Source of the DNA: Ardenticatena maritima
Lineage (GTDB): Bacteria > Chloroflexota > Anaerolineae > Ardenticatenales > Ardenticatenaceae
Assembly: GCF_001306175.1 (NCBI RefSeq)
Contig: NZ_LGKN01000009.1
Location: 310,001-374,000 of the forward strand
DNA length: 64,000 nucleotides
Direction of reading: 5' to 3'
Position numbers and translations under genes: made by a program. Position 1 is the stretch's first letter; each line of letters begins with the position of its first letter. The notes beneath the pieces were generated by a model, which saw only the letters and a program-made list of their open reading frames with translations, had not been told where the DNA came from and did no database searches. This document shows, piece after piece, positions 9,371 to 19,447 of this stretch.

Positions 9371-9402
9371 GATGATTGGACGCGCCCTCCTCAAAAGGCA
9401 TT

Positions 9403-9870
9403 TCACGTTGCCGGCTTGTAATAATTCGTCACGCGGCAGACCGAGAGCAACTTTTCACTTTCAACATGCCAAATCTCCACTTCATGCACAATAAACGAAC
9501 GCGAACGCCGCAACACCCGCCCCACTACACGCACCGTTCCCTCACTCGCCGAACGCAAATGCGAGCCGTTGATCTCAATGCCCACAGGCACGCGCTCGCG
9601 CAAATCCGTGCGCCAAAAGGCGTGTGCGCTCGCGGCTGTCTCCGCCAGCAACAAACTCACGCCGCCATGCAACAACCCCACCGGCTGGCGCGCATTGTCC
9701 GTAATCGGCATTTGCATGACAATCTCGTCGTCGCTCACCGCCTCAAAGGTCGCCCCCAGCGGACCAATGGCTGTAAATTCGCGCGTCTTGTTCATCGCCG
9801 CCAACCACTCTTCCGGCGTGATAGTCTCGACATTCACCTGTTGAATAAACGCCAACACCTCTTCACGCAT
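9403..9870 (-). CDS. PaaI-like hotdog-fold thioesterase
   Basis: A 155-residue acyl-CoA thioesterase-like protein. The start at 9870 has GGAGG upstream. The central LLHGGVSLLLAETAASAHAF is the hotdog helix with the catalytic-site signature (HGG, then an acidic residue in AET) of the PaaI/YbdB branch. The PVGIEINGSHLRSASEGTVRVVG strands follow. It probably hydrolyses an aromatic or acyl-CoA thioester; the substrate cannot be told from sequence. It is monocistronic and divergent from fumC. Confidence 0.87.
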   Translation of the reverse strand: MREEVLAFIQQVNVETITPEEWLAAMNKTREFTAIGPLGATFEAVSDDEIVMQMPITDNARQPVGLLHGGVSLLLAETAASAHAFWRTDLRERVPVGIEINGSHLRSASEGTVRVVGRVLRRSRSFIVHEVEIWHVESEKLLSVCRVTNYYKPAT

Positions 9871-9978
9871 GAATCGCCTCCTTGTTGTTGGTCGCTTCAT
9901 CAGGCGGCACCTGATACCACACATTCAGCGGAACACCAAACCTGACATCTGGCACATGGTTGTACTGCCTTTCACCAA

Positions 9979-10006
9979 TTGTCAAAGCATGTGCAGCGCA
10001 TATACT
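9979..10006 (+). promoter_or_regulatory. fumC promoter
   Basis: TTGTCA (9979-9984), 16-bp spacer, TATACT (10001-10006), about 60 bp before the fumC start. Confidence 0.7.
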
Positions 10007-10067
10007 CGGCAGAGGGCTTTGTTGTACCATCCCAATTTCCAAAAGAAGAGCAAAGGAGCGAAAAGCC

Positions 10068-11465
10068 ATGACGGAATATCGCATTGAACGCGATTCGCTT
10101 GGTGAAGTTCGTGTTCCAGCCAACGCCCTCTACGGGGCGCAAACGCAACGCGCTGTTGAAAACTTCCCGATTAGCGGCATCCGCTTCCCGCGTGTCTTCA
10201 TTCGCGCCCTCGGTCTTATCAAAGGCGCTGCCGCCGCCGTCAACTACGACCTCGGCTTGCTAGATGAAGAACGCGCCAAAGCCATCCAACAAGCCGCCCA
10301 GGAAGTTGCCGAAGGGCGCTGGGATGAACACTTCCCCATTGACATCTTCCAAACGGGGTCTGGTACATCCACCAACATGAACGCCAACGAAGTCATCGCC
10401 AATCGTGCCACGCAAATTCTGGGGCACGAGATGGGCAGCAAATACGTGCACCCCAACGACCACGTGAACATGGGGCAATCGTCCAACGACGTTATTCCCA
10501 CCGCCATCCATGTCAGCGCCTACCTCGAAGTGCATGAAATCTTGCTTCCTGGTTTGCGCCACTTGCAAAGCACGCTCGAAAAACGGGCGGCTGAACTCGA
10601 CGACGTGGTCAAAACGGGGCGCACCCACCTCATGGACGCCATGCCGGTGCGCATGAGCCAGGAAATCGGCGGCTGGGCGTACCAAGTTCAGCAATCCATC
10701 GAGCGCATCGAACAATGCCTGCCGCGCCTCGCCAAACTCGCCATCGGCGGTACCGCCGTCGGCACCGGCATCAACGCCCACCCCGAATTTGGGGCGCGTG
10801 TGGCGGCAAAACTCGCCGAAATGACCGGTTTGCCCTTCGTCGAAACCGACAACCACTTCGCCGCCCAATCAGCCATGGACACCGCTACTGAACTCAGCAG
10901 CCATCTCAAAACCGCCGCCACGGCGCTCATGAAAATCGCCAACGACCTGCGCTGGATGAACAGCGGCCCCATCGCCGGCCTGGCGGAAATCACCCTGCCC
11001 GCCTTGCAACCGGGTTCCAGCATCATGCCGGGCAAAATCAACCCCGTGATTCCCGAAGCGATGATGATGGTCGCCGCGCAAGTCATCGGCAACGACATCA
11101 CAATCGCCATCGGCAATGAGCGCGGCAACTTCCAGTTGAACGTTATGCTGCCGGTCATCGCGCACAACCTGTTGCAATCCATCACCATCCTGGGCAACGC
11201 GGCGCGCGTGCTCGCCGACAAAGCCGTGGCGGGCTTCACCGTCAACCGTGAGCGTATCACCAGCCTGGTTGACCGCAACCCCATTCTGGTGACGGCGCTC
11301 AACCCCGTCATCGGCTACGACCTCGCCGCCAAGATTGCCAAGAAAGCCTACGCCGAAGGGCGCAGTTTGAAGGAAGTGGCGCTCGAAATGACCGACCTGA
11401 CGCCCGAGCAACTTGAAGAAATCCTCGACCCGCGTAAACTGACCGAAGGTGGCATTCACAAGTAA
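10068..11465 (+). CDS. fumC: Class II fumarate hydratase
   Basis: Interconverts fumarate and L-malate in the TCA cycle; cytoplasmic homotetramer. It has 465 residues, the usual family length. The ATG at 10068 follows AAAGGAG. Signatures: [16 protein letters not shown] near the N-terminus, [34 protein letters not shown], and the fumarase/lyase signature [12 protein letters not shown]. Promoter and terminator flank it, so it is transcribed alone. The lyase superfamily includes aspartase, but the overall pattern fits FumC. Confidence 0.96.
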   Translation: MTEYRIERDSLGEVRVPANALYGAQTQRAVENFPISGIRFPRVFIRALGLIKGAAAAVNYDLGLLDEERAKAIQQAAQEVAEGRWDEHFPIDIFQTGSGTSTNMNANEVIANRATQILGHEMGSKYVHPNDHVNMGQSSNDVIPTAIHVSAYLEVHEILLPGLRHLQSTLEKRAAELDDVVKTGRTHLMDAMPVRMSQEIGGWAYQVQQSIERIEQCLPRLAKLAIGGTAVGTGINAHPEFGARVAAKLAEMTGLPFVETDNHFAAQSAMDTATELSSHLKTAATALMKIANDLRWMNSGPIAGLAEITLPALQPGSSIMPGKINPVIPEAMMMVAAQVIGNDITIAIGNERGNFQLNVMLPVIAHNLLQSITILGNAARVLADKAVAGFTVNRERITSLVDRNPILVTALNPVIGYDLAAKIAKKAYAEGRSLKEVALEMTDLTPEQLEEILDPRKLTEGGIHK

Positions 11466-11489
11466 GCCGAACGCCGTGAAGCAACGAAG

Positions 11490-11521
11490 CGGGGGCGTGT
11501 TCTCAACGTCCCCGTTTTTTG
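11490..11521 (+). terminator. Intrinsic terminator after fumC
   Basis: CGGGGGCGT stem pairing with ACGTCCCCG (one G-U), 7-base loop, followed by TTTTTTG. Confidence 0.85.
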
Positions 11522-11604
11522 TTTGTCGGCGCCGCCGAAACAAGCCATAACCCGTCCACCAAATCATCGTTATGTCAAGTGAAAAGAAGTTGAAGGAGTG
11601 CGCC

Positions 11605-12543
11605 ATGCCTGAGCGCGTGACAGTCTTTGCCCCCGCCACAATCGCCAATGTGGGACCTGGTTTTGACGTGCTGGGCATTGCCGTGCAGGGGCTCGGCGAT
11701 ACCGTCACGGCCACACGCCGCACAACACCGGGTGTGGTCATCGAAGCCATCGAAGGCGACAACGGCCGCTTGCCGCGCGACGCGCACCGCAACACCGCCG
11801 GCGTCGCCGCCCAAGCCGTGCTCCGCCTGGCGCAGCGTGAGGCGACCGGCGTGGCGCTCACCATTCGCAAAGGGCTGCCGCTTGGCAGTGGTCTTGGGTC
11901 CAGCGCAGCCAGCGCCGCAGCCGCTGCCTGGGCAACCAACCTGCTGTTGGGCGAACCCCTCTCGCGCCATGAGGTGTTGCTGGCGTGCCTGGAAGCCGAA
12001 GCCGCTGTGAGCGGCTGGCATGCCGACAACGTCGGTCCCGCGCTGTTTGGAGGCGCGTTCATTGTGCGCACCTATGAACCGCTTGACGTGGTGACGCTGC
12101 CGCTCCCGGACTCGCTGGTCATCGTCCTCGTCACCCCCGACTACGAACTCCCAACCGCGGAAGCCCGCACCGTTGTGCCGCAAACCATTTCACTGGCGCA
12201 ACACATCGTCAACAGCGGCAACCTTGCGGCGCTCATCGCCGGCCTCTGCCGCGGCGACGCCACGCTTGTGGGACGCGCCGTCAACGACGTGATTGTCGAA
12301 CCATCGCGCGCCCACCTCATACCGGGCTTTGGCGCCGTCAAAGCCGCGGCGCTCGCGGCGGGCGCGTTTGGGTGCTCCATCAGCGGCGCGGGACCAACGC
12401 TGTTTGCCTTCACCGATACGATTCAGCAGGGAGCCACCATTGCCGCCGCCATGCAAGCCGCATTTGCCGAACATGGCATTTCCAGCCGGGCGCTGGTTAC
12501 AAACGGCTGCAACGAAGGCGCCTGTGTGGTCGAACGCCCATAA
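11605..12543 (+). CDS. thrB: Homoserine kinase
   Basis: GHMP-family kinase that phosphorylates L-homoserine for threonine synthesis. It has 312 residues. The ATG at 11605 has AAGGAG 8 bp upstream. Motifs: PATIANVGPGFDVLGIAV near the start, the GHMP ATP-binding loop LPLGSGLGSSAASAAAA (about 92-108), and the C-terminal GCSISGAGPTLFAF. No threonine synthase gene is adjacent, so the pathway is split in this genome. Confidence 0.95.
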   Translation: MPERVTVFAPATIANVGPGFDVLGIAVQGLGDTVTATRRTTPGVVIEAIEGDNGRLPRDAHRNTAGVAAQAVLRLAQREATGVALTIRKGLPLGSGLGSSAASAAAAAWATNLLLGEPLSRHEVLLACLEAEAAVSGWHADNVGPALFGGAFIVRTYEPLDVVTLPLPDSLVIVLVTPDYELPTAEARTVVPQTISLAQHIVNSGNLAALIAGLCRGDATLVGRAVNDVIVEPSRAHLIPGFGAVKAAALAAGAFGCSISGAGPTLFAFTDTIQQGATIAAAMQAAFAEHGISSRALVTNGCNEGACVVERP

Positions 12544-12562
12544 GGCGGAGTTCACCATGAAT

Positions 12563-12591
12563 TTGATGCCCGCCTCTCCTTCGGGTATGAT
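12563..12591 (+). promoter_or_regulatory. Putative promoter of the DUF218 gene
   Basis: TTGATG (12563-12568), 17-bp spacer, TATGAT (12586-12591), 37 bp before the start at 12629. Confidence 0.55.
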
Positions 12592-12628
12592 GCCCGCCAG
12601 ACCAATCCGAGCCTTCTGAGAGAGAGGT

Positions 12629-13285
12629 ATGCGCACACTCATTCGCCGCATTTGGAACGTGTTTGCCATCCTGGGTATGACAGTCACGCTCTATTTTCTT
12701 CTGCTCATTGTGCTCATCTATCTGCAAGCCCGCCATGACGAATTGCGCCCCGCCGATGCGATTGTCGTCCTCGGCACAGCGCAGTATAACGGCAAACCGT
12801 CCCCGGTATTGAGCGCCCGCCTCGACCACGCCGCCGACCTCTACCATCGCGGTATTGCGCCCATCATCATCACCACGGGCGGGCATGGTCCCGACCCGCT
12901 CTACACGGAAGCCGGTGTTGGCAAAGTCTATCTCATCGAACAGGGTATCCCCGAAAGCGCAATCCTGACCGAAGAGCGCGGAGAAACCAGTTGGGAAAGC
13001 ATGGTCGAAGTCCAACGCCTGGCAAACGCCCACCAGATACGCCGGATTGTGCTCGTCAGCGACCCCTTCCACGTCCTGCGGCTCAAACTCATGGCGCGCC
13101 ACCTTGGGCTCGAAGCGGTGGGCTCCCCCACACGCACCTCTCCCATCTCCGACCAGCCGCTTGTGGAGTTTGCCTACGTTGTGCGCGAAGCCCTGGGCAT
13201 TACACACCACGAAATGCAACAACTCTTGCTTTCGCTCACCACGTGGTCGCCAAAAGCACCTTCCGCCGATTTTTCTCACCAATGA
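12629..13285 (+). CDS. DUF218 (YdcF/SanA/ElyC-like) membrane-anchored protein
   Basis: A 218-residue protein. One N-terminal membrane segment (NVFAILGMTVTLYFLLLIVLI) is followed by the DUF218 domain: ADAIVVLGTAQYNGKPSPVLSARLDHA, IITTGGHG, then ILTEERGETSWESM and RIVLVSDPFHVLRLKLMA. Relatives influence envelope precursor metabolism and vancomycin sensitivity, but the reaction is unknown. GAGAGAGG precedes the ATG. It converges on ftsH. Confidence 0.85.
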   Translation: MRTLIRRIWNVFAILGMTVTLYFLLLIVLIYLQARHDELRPADAIVVLGTAQYNGKPSPVLSARLDHAADLYHRGIAPIIITTGGHGPDPLYTEAGVGKVYLIEQGIPESAILTEERGETSWESMVEVQRLANAHQIRRIVLVSDPFHVLRLKLMARHLGLEAVGSPTRTSPISDQPLVEFAYVVREALGITHHEMQQLLLSLTTWSPKAPSADFSHQ

Positions 13286-13292
13286 GGAACAC

Positions 13293-13320
13293 AAAAGGCG
13301 CGGCAAAAGCCGCGCCTTTT
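13293..13320. terminator. Bidirectional terminator between DUF218 gene and ftsH
   Basis: AAAA-GGCGCGGC-AAAA-GCCGCGCC-TTTT reads as a hairpin plus U-run on both strands, between convergent stops at 13285 and 13339. Confidence 0.85.
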
Positions 13321-13338
13321 CGCCCTCAGCCTCTCTCG

Positions 13339-15234
13339 CTACGCTTCAGCGTCCTCTTGCGCCTCTTCATCTGAACCCTGCGGCGCTTCTTCTTCGTCCA
13401 ACGCCAGGTCGGTCATGCTGGTGCGCACCATCAACTCTTCAAACTCTTCGCGTTCCAGCGTTTCCACTTCCAGCAAACGCTGCGCCACCGCTTCCAATTG
13501 GTCGCGGTGTTCGCGCAACACCTGCAACGCCCGCTCGTAGGCTTCGGTCACCAGCCGCTTCACCTCGGCGTCAATTTCGCGCGCCACTTTTTCGCTGTAA
13601 TTGCGATGCTCGGTAATCTCACGCCCCAAAAAGACCATCTCTTCGCGTTCGCCATACTGCAACGGTCCCAAACGCTCGCTCATGCCGTAGCGTGTGACCA
13701 TCGCGCGCGCCAGCTCCGTCACCTGTTTGAGGTCGTTGCTCGCGCCCGTCGAGACATCGCCAAACACGATTTCCTCAGCGGCACGCCCCCCCAACATACT
13801 CGCCATGCGGTCCAAAAATTGCGAATAACTGTACAACGTGCGCTCTTCTTCGGGCATGTACCACGTATACCCGCCTGCACGCCCACGTGGAATAATCGTA
13901 ATCTTGTGCACCTGGTCGGCGTGCGGCATGTGGTACATCACAACCGCATGTCCCGCTTCGTGATACGCCGTCAGGCGGCGCTCTTCCTCACTCAGCAAGC
14001 GGCTGCGGCGCTCCGGTCCCATGACGACGCGCTCAATCGCCTCGTTGAACTCCGCCATGCCAATCACACGTTTCTTGCGCCGCGCCGCCAAAATCGCCGC
14101 TTCGTTCACCAGGTTCTCCAAATCCGCCCCTGTGAAGCCCGGCGTCCCGCGCGCGATAGCGTCCAAATCCACATCAGACGCCAGGGGCTTCCCGCGCACA
14201 TGCACGCCCAGAATGGCACGGCGACCGCGCACATCGGGGCGGTCCAGCACAACGCGGCGGTCGAAACGACCGGGGCGCAACAACGCCGGGTCGAGAATGT
14301 CGGGGCGGTTGGTGGCGGCAATCACAATCACATTGGTGTCGGTGTCGAAGCCGTCCATCTCCACCAGAATCTGGTTGAGCGTCTGCTCACGCTCATCATG
14401 GCTTCCGCCCAAGCCGGCGCCACGCTGGCGGCCAACCGCGTCAATCTCGTCAATGAAAATGATGCAGGGGCTGTTGCGCTTCGCCTGCTCAAACAGGTCA
14501 CGCACGCGGCTTGCGCCAACGCCCACGAACATTTCCACGAACTCACTCCCGGAGATGCTGAAGAAAGGCACACCGGCCTCGCCAGCGACGGCGCGCGCCA
14601 TCAACGTCTTGCCGGTCCCCGGCGGCCCGACCATCAGCACACCTTTGGGAATACGCGCCCCCAACGCAGCAAACTTGGACGGCTCACGCAAGAACTCCAC
14701 AACCTCTTTCAACTCTTCCTTGGCTTCGTCCGCCCCGGCAACATCATTGAACGTCACCGTCGGCTTGTCGCCCGTGAACATGCGCGCACGGCTTTTGCCA
14801 AAGGACATCGCCTGATTGTTCGAGCCCTGTGCCTGGCGCAGCATGAAAATCAACAAGCCACCAAAAAGCAACAACGGCAGGGCACTGCTCAGCAAGAACC
14901 CCAAACCGCGCAACTGGGAATCATCTTGAACAATGAAGGCTTCCAGCGATTGCAACTCTTCCTCAGTCACACCAAGGTTTTTCAGCGCCTCAACCGCCGT
15001 CACATTGCTTCCCTTGCGCGTGATCAAGCGCGTACCGTCATACCGTTCAGCCGTAATGGTATCGCCGCGCACCGTAATATCGCGGATGCGCCCCGCCTTG
15101 ATTTCCAGCGCCAACTGCTGGATACTGTCGGGCGACTGCGTGGAACGCGCCGTCCCAAAGTTCATGAAGACGGCAATACCTATCACGATGATGAGCAACC
15201 AGAACAATCCGCTCCGTAAAAACTTGGAATTCAT
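13339..15234 (-). CDS. ftsH: ATP-dependent zinc metalloprotease FtsH
   Basis: Membrane-bound AAA+ protease for quality control. It has 631 residues from the ATG at 15234 (GAGGGAGT upstream). Two membrane segments are seen ([19 protein letters not shown] near residue 8 and [20 protein letters not shown] near 110). The AAA domain has Walker [14 protein letters not shown] (about 203), Walker [14 protein letters not shown] and the SRH region. The protease domain has HEAGH (about 424) and a downstream zinc-ligand Asp region. The tail is very acidic ([19 protein letters not shown]). Confidence 0.97.
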   Translation of the reverse strand: MNSKFLRSGLFWLLIIVIGIAVFMNFGTARSTQSPDSIQQLALEIKAGRIRDITVRGDTITAERYDGTRLITRKGSNVTAVEALKNLGVTEEELQSLEAFIVQDDSQLRGLGFLLSSALPLLLFGGLLIFMLRQAQGSNNQAMSFGKSRARMFTGDKPTVTFNDVAGADEAKEELKEVVEFLREPSKFAALGARIPKGVLMVGPPGTGKTLMARAVAGEAGVPFFSISGSEFVEMFVGVGASRVRDLFEQAKRNSPCIIFIDEIDAVGRQRGAGLGGSHDEREQTLNQILVEMDGFDTDTNVIVIAATNRPDILDPALLRPGRFDRRVVLDRPDVRGRRAILGVHVRGKPLASDVDLDAIARGTPGFTGADLENLVNEAAILAARRKKRVIGMAEFNEAIERVVMGPERRSRLLSEEERRLTAYHEAGHAVVMYHMPHADQVHKITIIPRGRAGGYTWYMPEEERTLYSYSQFLDRMASMLGGRAAEEIVFGDVSTGASNDLKQVTELARAMVTRYGMSERLGPLQYGEREEMVFLGREITEHRNYSEKVAREIDAEVKRLVTEAYERALQVLREHRDQLEAVAQRLLEVETLEREEFEELMVRTSMTDLALDEEEAPQGSDEEAQEDAEA

Positions 15235-15279
15235 ACTCCCTCGCACAACCTTCGACTTGGTCAGTTTTCTTGGAAAAGA

Positions 15280-15308
15280 AGTATAGCACGCCCCCCTTTG
15301 GACACAAA
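15280..15308 (-). promoter_or_regulatory. Putative ftsH promoter
   Basis: Minus strand: TTTGTG (15308-15303), 17-bp spacer, TATACT (15285-15280), about 45 bp before the start. The -10 is good and the -35 weak. Confidence 0.5.
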
Positions 15309-15404
15309 GGGAACTTTCCAACGCCGCCCCGCGCGCCGCATTGCAATACGCACGCACATCCCACCGCCTGCCTGATGACACCCCTCAAACATGACAACAT
15401 TCAC

Positions 15405-15422
15405 TTGTGAAAAATATCACAA
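15405..15422. promoter_or_regulatory. CRP-family operator-like palindrome
   Basis: TTGTGA-AAAATA-TCACAA is a perfect inverted repeat and contains TGTGA-N6-TCACA, the core of CRP/Vfr-type sites. It lies in the 15235-15605 gap between divergent ftsH and the HD gene, about 100 bp upstream of the latter's -35 and about 97 bp upstream of the ftsH -35. Binding is inferred; no CRP gene is in the window. Confidence 0.5.
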
Positions 15423-15533
15423 CCCTGTATGGTGTATGCGAACGAACACGATGATGTGCCCCGTGCAAAGCCGCACAGCCCCACTTAGCCAAGCAAACAC
15501 TTGTTCGTATTGTGAAGCAAAGAACAATCCCGA

Positions 15534-15562
15534 TTGACAGATGCACTCATGCGGCTTACAAT
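15534..15562 (+). promoter_or_regulatory. Promoter of the HD-domain gene
   Basis: Consensus TTGACA (15534-15539), 17-bp spacer, TACAAT (15557-15562), 43 bp upstream of the ATG at 15606. Confidence 0.75.
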
Positions 15563-15605
15563 CGCGCCATCAAACAACATGGCGCAATGGTGCGGAGAGA
15601 GTTTT

Positions 15606-16283
15606 ATGAAAGTGGAACGGAGACAGATTACCCTTGACGAGGTGCGGCGTGACCCACAGGTGCAAGCCTACATTCACCAGGCGAATGAGAACCTGAAAGC
15701 CCTGGGCTATACCGAACACGGCACACGCCACGCCTCGCTGGTCGCCCACATTGCGGGCAACATTCTTGAACACCTCGGGTATCCGCGCCGCACGGTCGAA
15801 CTCGCCGAAATCGCCGCCTATCTTCACGACATCGGGAACGTCGTCCATCGCGAACACCATGCCATGAGTGGGGCGCTCATCGCGCAGGATATGCTGGCGC
15901 GGCTGGGCATGCCGTGGGACGAAATCGCGCTGATTATCAACGCGATTGGCAACCACGAAGAGGAGCGCGGTTTTACGTCCACACCCATCAGCGCCGCGCT
16001 GGTCATCGCCGACAAAGCCGATGTGCACCGGAGCCGCGTCCAGCAACCCGACCCCGCCAAGCACGATATTCACGACCGTGTGAACTTCGCCGTCAACCAT
16101 TCGTTCGTCCGTGTGGATGCGGAAAAGCGCACGATTGCCCTGGAATTGACGATTGACACCACCATCGCTTCCGTCATGGAGTACTTTGAGATTTTTCTGA
16201 GCCGTATGTTGATGTGCCGCCAGGCGGCGGAGACGTTGGACTGCCGTTTTGAACTTATCGTCAATGATGTGCGTCTTTACTAA
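15606..16283 (+). CDS. HD-domain metal-dependent phosphohydrolase
   Basis: A 225-residue cytoplasmic protein. The start at 15606 is chosen for its GGAGAG site and the promoter position. The HD domain runs from [15 protein letters not shown] through [20 protein letters not shown] (the HD pair near residue 75) to [12 protein letters not shown] and [15 protein letters not shown]. Metal ligands H, HD and D all appear present, so phosphohydrolase activity on a nucleotide is likely; the substrate is unknown. The C-terminal part ([24 protein letters not shown] cut across two strands) resembles a small dimerisation region. Confidence 0.8.
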   Translation: MKVERRQITLDEVRRDPQVQAYIHQANENLKALGYTEHGTRHASLVAHIAGNILEHLGYPRRTVELAEIAAYLHDIGNVVHREHHAMSGALIAQDMLARLGMPWDEIALIINAIGNHEEERGFTSTPISAALVIADKADVHRSRVQQPDPAKHDIHDRVNFAVNHSFVRVDAEKRTIALELTIDTTIASVMEYFEIFLSRMLMCRQAAETLDCRFELIVNDVRLY

Positions 16284-16307
16284 ACAATCCAACTCCAAAA
16301 AAGCATT

Positions 16308-16321
16308 TTGATTTCAATCAA
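16308..16321. promoter_or_regulatory. FNR/CRP-family-type palindrome upstream of pckA
   Basis: TTGAT-TTCA-ATCAA is a perfect inverted repeat identical to the FNR half-site consensus. It sits 19 bp before the pckA ATG, immediately upstream of the AAGGAGG ribosome-binding site. Regulation of gluconeogenesis by a CRP/FNR-family protein is inferred. Confidence 0.4.
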
Positions 16322-16340
16322 CGTATAAAGGAGGCTTCGT

Positions 16341-17957
16341 ATGGCAACCCTTGAAAAGCAACGTGAAGGCGTCGCCAGTCAGTACGGTTTGGAAGAACAC
16401 GGGCTGGAACTCGCCCCGTCCATTTATTGGAACTTGCCGCCCGCCCGCCTGTATGAAGAAGCGCTGAAACGGGGAGAAGGCGTGTTGGCGGCGCCGGGCA
16501 CGTTCACGGCGATTACGGCGCCCCACACTGGCCGCTCGCCCAAGGATCGCTTTGTGGTGCGCGAACCGTCGACCGAGCAGGAAATTTGGTGGGGGAATGT
16601 CAACGTCCCCATCGAACCGCACTTCTTCGATGCGCTCTACGCCGACATCACGGCATATTTGCGCGAGCGCGACCTGTTTGTGCGCGACATGTACGCCGGC
16701 GCCGACCCCGAATATCGCATCAATGTGCGCCTCATCTCCGAATCGGCGTGGCACAACCTGTTTGCCCACAACATGTTCGTGCGCCCCACCATCCACGAAC
16801 TGCCCAACATCAAGCCGGATTGGACGATTTTGCACGCGCCCCACTTCAAAGCCGACCCGGCGCGCCACGGCACACGCACAGAAACGGCCATTGTGCTGAA
16901 CTTTGCGCGCAAAATGGTCTTGATCGCGGGTACGAAGTACGCCGGTGAAATCAAGAAGTCCATCTTCGCGGTGATGAACTTCTGGCTGCCGAGCGTGGGA
17001 GTGTTGCCCATGCACTGCTCGGCGAACCTGGGCGAAAACGGCGATACGGCGCTCTTCTTCGGCTTGTCGGGCACGGGCAAAACCACGCTTTCGTCGGATC
17101 CCACGCGCTATCTCATCGGCGACGATGAACACGGTTGGTCGCCCAAGGGCGTTTTCAACTTTGAAGGTGGGTGCTACGCCAAGGTGATTCGCCTTTCGCC
17201 CACGGGTGAACCGGAAATTTACGCCGCGACTCTGCAATATGGCTCGATTATGGAAAACGTGGTGCTCGACCCCATCACGCGCGAACCGCTTTTTGACGAC
17301 GACAGCATCACCGAAAACACGCGCAGTTCCTACCCGCTCACAGCGGTACCCAAGCATGTGCCCGGCGGGCAAGGGCGTCATCCCGAACACATCTTCTTCC
17401 TCTCCGCGGACGCCTTTGGCGTGTTGCCGCCCATCGCCCGCCTGACACCTGAACAAGCGATGTACTACTTCATCTCAGGCTACACCGCCAAAGTGGCCGG
17501 CACTGAACGGGGCATTACCGAGCCACAAGCCACTTTCAGCGAATGCTTTGGCGCGCCCTTCCTGCCGCGCAACCCAACCGTGTACGCCAAAATGCTGGGC
17601 GAGTTGATGACCAAGCACAACGCCAAGGTGTGGCTGGTCAACACAGGTTGGACGGGCGGTCCCTACGGCGTGGGGCGGCGCATGAAACTGGACTACACCC
17701 GCGCGATGGTGCGCGCCGCGTTGAACAACCGCCTGAACGATGTGGAAACCGTGGAAGACCCCATTTTCGGGTTGCACATCCCTGTGAGCGTGCCGGATGT
17801 CCCCGATGAGGTGCTGGTGCCGCGCAACACCTGGGCGGACAAAGAAGCCTACGACGCCAAAGCCCGCGAGTTGGCGCGCCTCTTCCGCGAAAACTTCAAG
17901 AAGTACGAAGCCGAGGTGGACGAAGCGGTACTTGCGGCAGGTCCCAAGTCCGCATAA
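16341..17957 (+). CDS. pckA: Phosphoenolpyruvate carboxykinase (ATP)
   Basis: Converts oxaloacetate and ATP to phosphoenolpyruvate and CO2, the entry to gluconeogenesis. It has 538 residues, typical of the ATP-dependent type. Motifs: [11 protein letters not shown] near residue 65, kinase-1a loop [14 protein letters not shown] (about 240), [24 protein letters not shown] cut here as LIGDDEHGW and [11 protein letters not shown], and [15 protein letters not shown]. An ideal AAGGAGG ribosome-binding site precedes the ATG. Together with fumC it marks central carbon metabolism in this stretch. Confidence 0.97.
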   Translation: MATLEKQREGVASQYGLEEHGLELAPSIYWNLPPARLYEEALKRGEGVLAAPGTFTAITAPHTGRSPKDRFVVREPSTEQEIWWGNVNVPIEPHFFDALYADITAYLRERDLFVRDMYAGADPEYRINVRLISESAWHNLFAHNMFVRPTIHELPNIKPDWTILHAPHFKADPARHGTRTETAIVLNFARKMVLIAGTKYAGEIKKSIFAVMNFWLPSVGVLPMHCSANLGENGDTALFFGLSGTGKTTLSSDPTRYLIGDDEHGWSPKGVFNFEGGCYAKVIRLSPTGEPEIYAATLQYGSIMENVVLDPITREPLFDDDSITENTRSSYPLTAVPKHVPGGQGRHPEHIFFLSADAFGVLPPIARLTPEQAMYYFISGYTAKVAGTERGITEPQATFSECFGAPFLPRNPTVYAKMLGELMTKHNAKVWLVNTGWTGGPYGVGRRMKLDYTRAMVRAALNNRLNDVETVEDPIFGLHIPVSVPDVPDEVLVPRNTWADKEAYDAKARELARLFRENFKKYEAEVDEAVLAAGPKSA

Positions 17958-17989
17958 AATAGTCGCTCGCTTGCAGGACGGCTCACACA

Positions 17990-18026
17990 CCGCCGGGTGA
18001 ACGCATCGCCCGGCGGTTTTCTCTCT
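17990..18026 (+). terminator. Intrinsic terminator after pckA
   Basis: CCGCCGGG/CCCGGCGG stem with an 11-base loop, followed by TTTTCTCTCTT. Confidence 0.8.
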
Positions 18027-18056
18027 TCATTTGTAGATGTTTGAGGACGTTGCGGC

Positions 18057-19358
18057 ATGGTTCAGGAGTGGCTGGCACTCATCCCGAATATTGATTTGTG
18101 GTCGCGCTTTGCGCTGGCGCTGGCGTTGGGGGCGCTGGTGGGCTTGGAGCGCGAGTATGCCCAGCAACACGTCGCTCCTGCGCCGGCTTCATTCGCCGGC
18201 ATTCGCACCTTCCCCCTCATCGCTCTGCTGGGCGCGCTGAGCGCTTTCACCGCCGACTTGTTCGACATGCCCTCGTTCTTTGCCGTGGGGTTTGGGGGGC
18301 TGGCGGTGCTGGTGGGCGTATCGTATGTGCGCCGCCTGGGCGATGAACGTGGTGAAGGCATCACAACCGAAGTCGCTATCTTGCTGACCTTCCTTTTTGG
18401 CGGGTTGACATACCGCGAGCAGGGTGAAATTGCCAGCGCCCTCACCGTGATCATGACCATGCTCCTTTCACTGCGGCGCAGCCTGCACGACCTGGCACGC
18501 AACCTGACCCGCGACGACTTGCTGGCCACCTTGCAATTTGCCCTCATCACCGTGGTGATTTTGCCCTTGTTGCCCAATCGGGCGCTTGACCCTTTCGGCG
18601 TGCTCAACCCCTACCGCATTTGGCTGCTCGTGGTCTTCATCTCCGGGTTGAGTTTCGGCGGCTACGTCGCCATCAAACTGTTCGGCGCGGGGCGGGCGCT
18701 CTGGCTGATGGGGTTGCTGGGGGGCATCGTTTCCAGCACTGCCACCACGCTGACTTTTGCCGGGCGCAGCCATGACAACCCGGCGCTTTCGCCGGCGTTT
18801 GCCAGCGCCATTTTGCTGGCTTCGACCGTGGTTTTCCCGCGCACACTGATTTTGCTGGCGCTCATCGCCCCTGAGTTGTTTTGGTTGAGCCTGCCTTTTT
18901 TGGGGAGTTTGTTTATCGTTGGCTTGCTCACCAGTTTTGCGCTCATGTTCTGGTATCGTCCCGGCAAAGAAGAGCGCCAACTGCAATTGCAAAACCCGCT
19001 GAACCTGATAGACGCCGTCAAATTTGCCGCCATGTTCACGGCGGTGCTCTTTCTTGTTGATGTCAGCGAGACCTATTTTGGCAATGCGGGGTTGTACATC
19101 ACCAGCATCATCGCCGGCTTCACCAGCACCAGCGCCACGGTGCTTTCACTGGCAAACCTGGCGTCGCTGGGGAACATTCCAGCCAGCACCGCCCTCATTG
19201 CCATTCTGCTCGCCATCCTCTCCAACATTCTCTCGAAAGCCTTTTTGGCGGCTTCATTGGGGGCGCGTGCCATGCGCCGCCCGGTGTTGCTGGGGTTTGG
19301 CATCTTCTTCATCGCCAACGTCATCGCGCTGGCGAGCGCGCTCAGCCTTGCCCGCTAA
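18057..19358 (+). CDS. MgtC/SapB-DUF4010 integral membrane protein
   Basis: A 433-residue polytopic membrane protein with about 11-12 hydrophobic helices. The N-terminal MgtC/SapB-like module ([18 protein letters not shown], then [18 protein letters not shown]) is followed by a DUF4010 module ([19 protein letters not shown] and [20 protein letters not shown]). The pair of ST-rich repeats suggests an inverted membrane repeat. Transport or Mg2+-related roles are proposed for the family; none is proven here. GAGG lies 10 bp before the ATG. Confidence 0.85.
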   Translation: MVQEWLALIPNIDLWSRFALALALGALVGLEREYAQQHVAPAPASFAGIRTFPLIALLGALSAFTADLFDMPSFFAVGFGGLAVLVGVSYVRRLGDERGEGITTEVAILLTFLFGGLTYREQGEIASALTVIMTMLLSLRRSLHDLARNLTRDDLLATLQFALITVVILPLLPNRALDPFGVLNPYRIWLLVVFISGLSFGGYVAIKLFGAGRALWLMGLLGGIVSSTATTLTFAGRSHDNPALSPAFASAILLASTVVFPRTLILLALIAPELFWLSLPFLGSLFIVGLLTSFALMFWYRPGKEERQLQLQNPLNLIDAVKFAAMFTAVLFLVDVSETYFGNAGLYITSIIAGFTSTSATVLSLANLASLGNIPASTALIAILLAILSNILSKAFLAASLGARAMRRPVLLGFGIFFIANVIALASALSLAR

Positions 19359-19447
19359 CCCTTGCGATTTGCGCCCCTCATCACCTTGCTGAGAATAAGC
19401 GCGGACCAGACGTCTTTTCTATCAACCAACGCCCGGAGGCTCGCATT

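Noticed and set aside
13498-15219. 573-codon plus-strand ORF antisense to ftsH
   Set aside because: It is a GC-driven shadow of a well-supported gene; its protein shows no recognisable domain and is His/Arg-rich.
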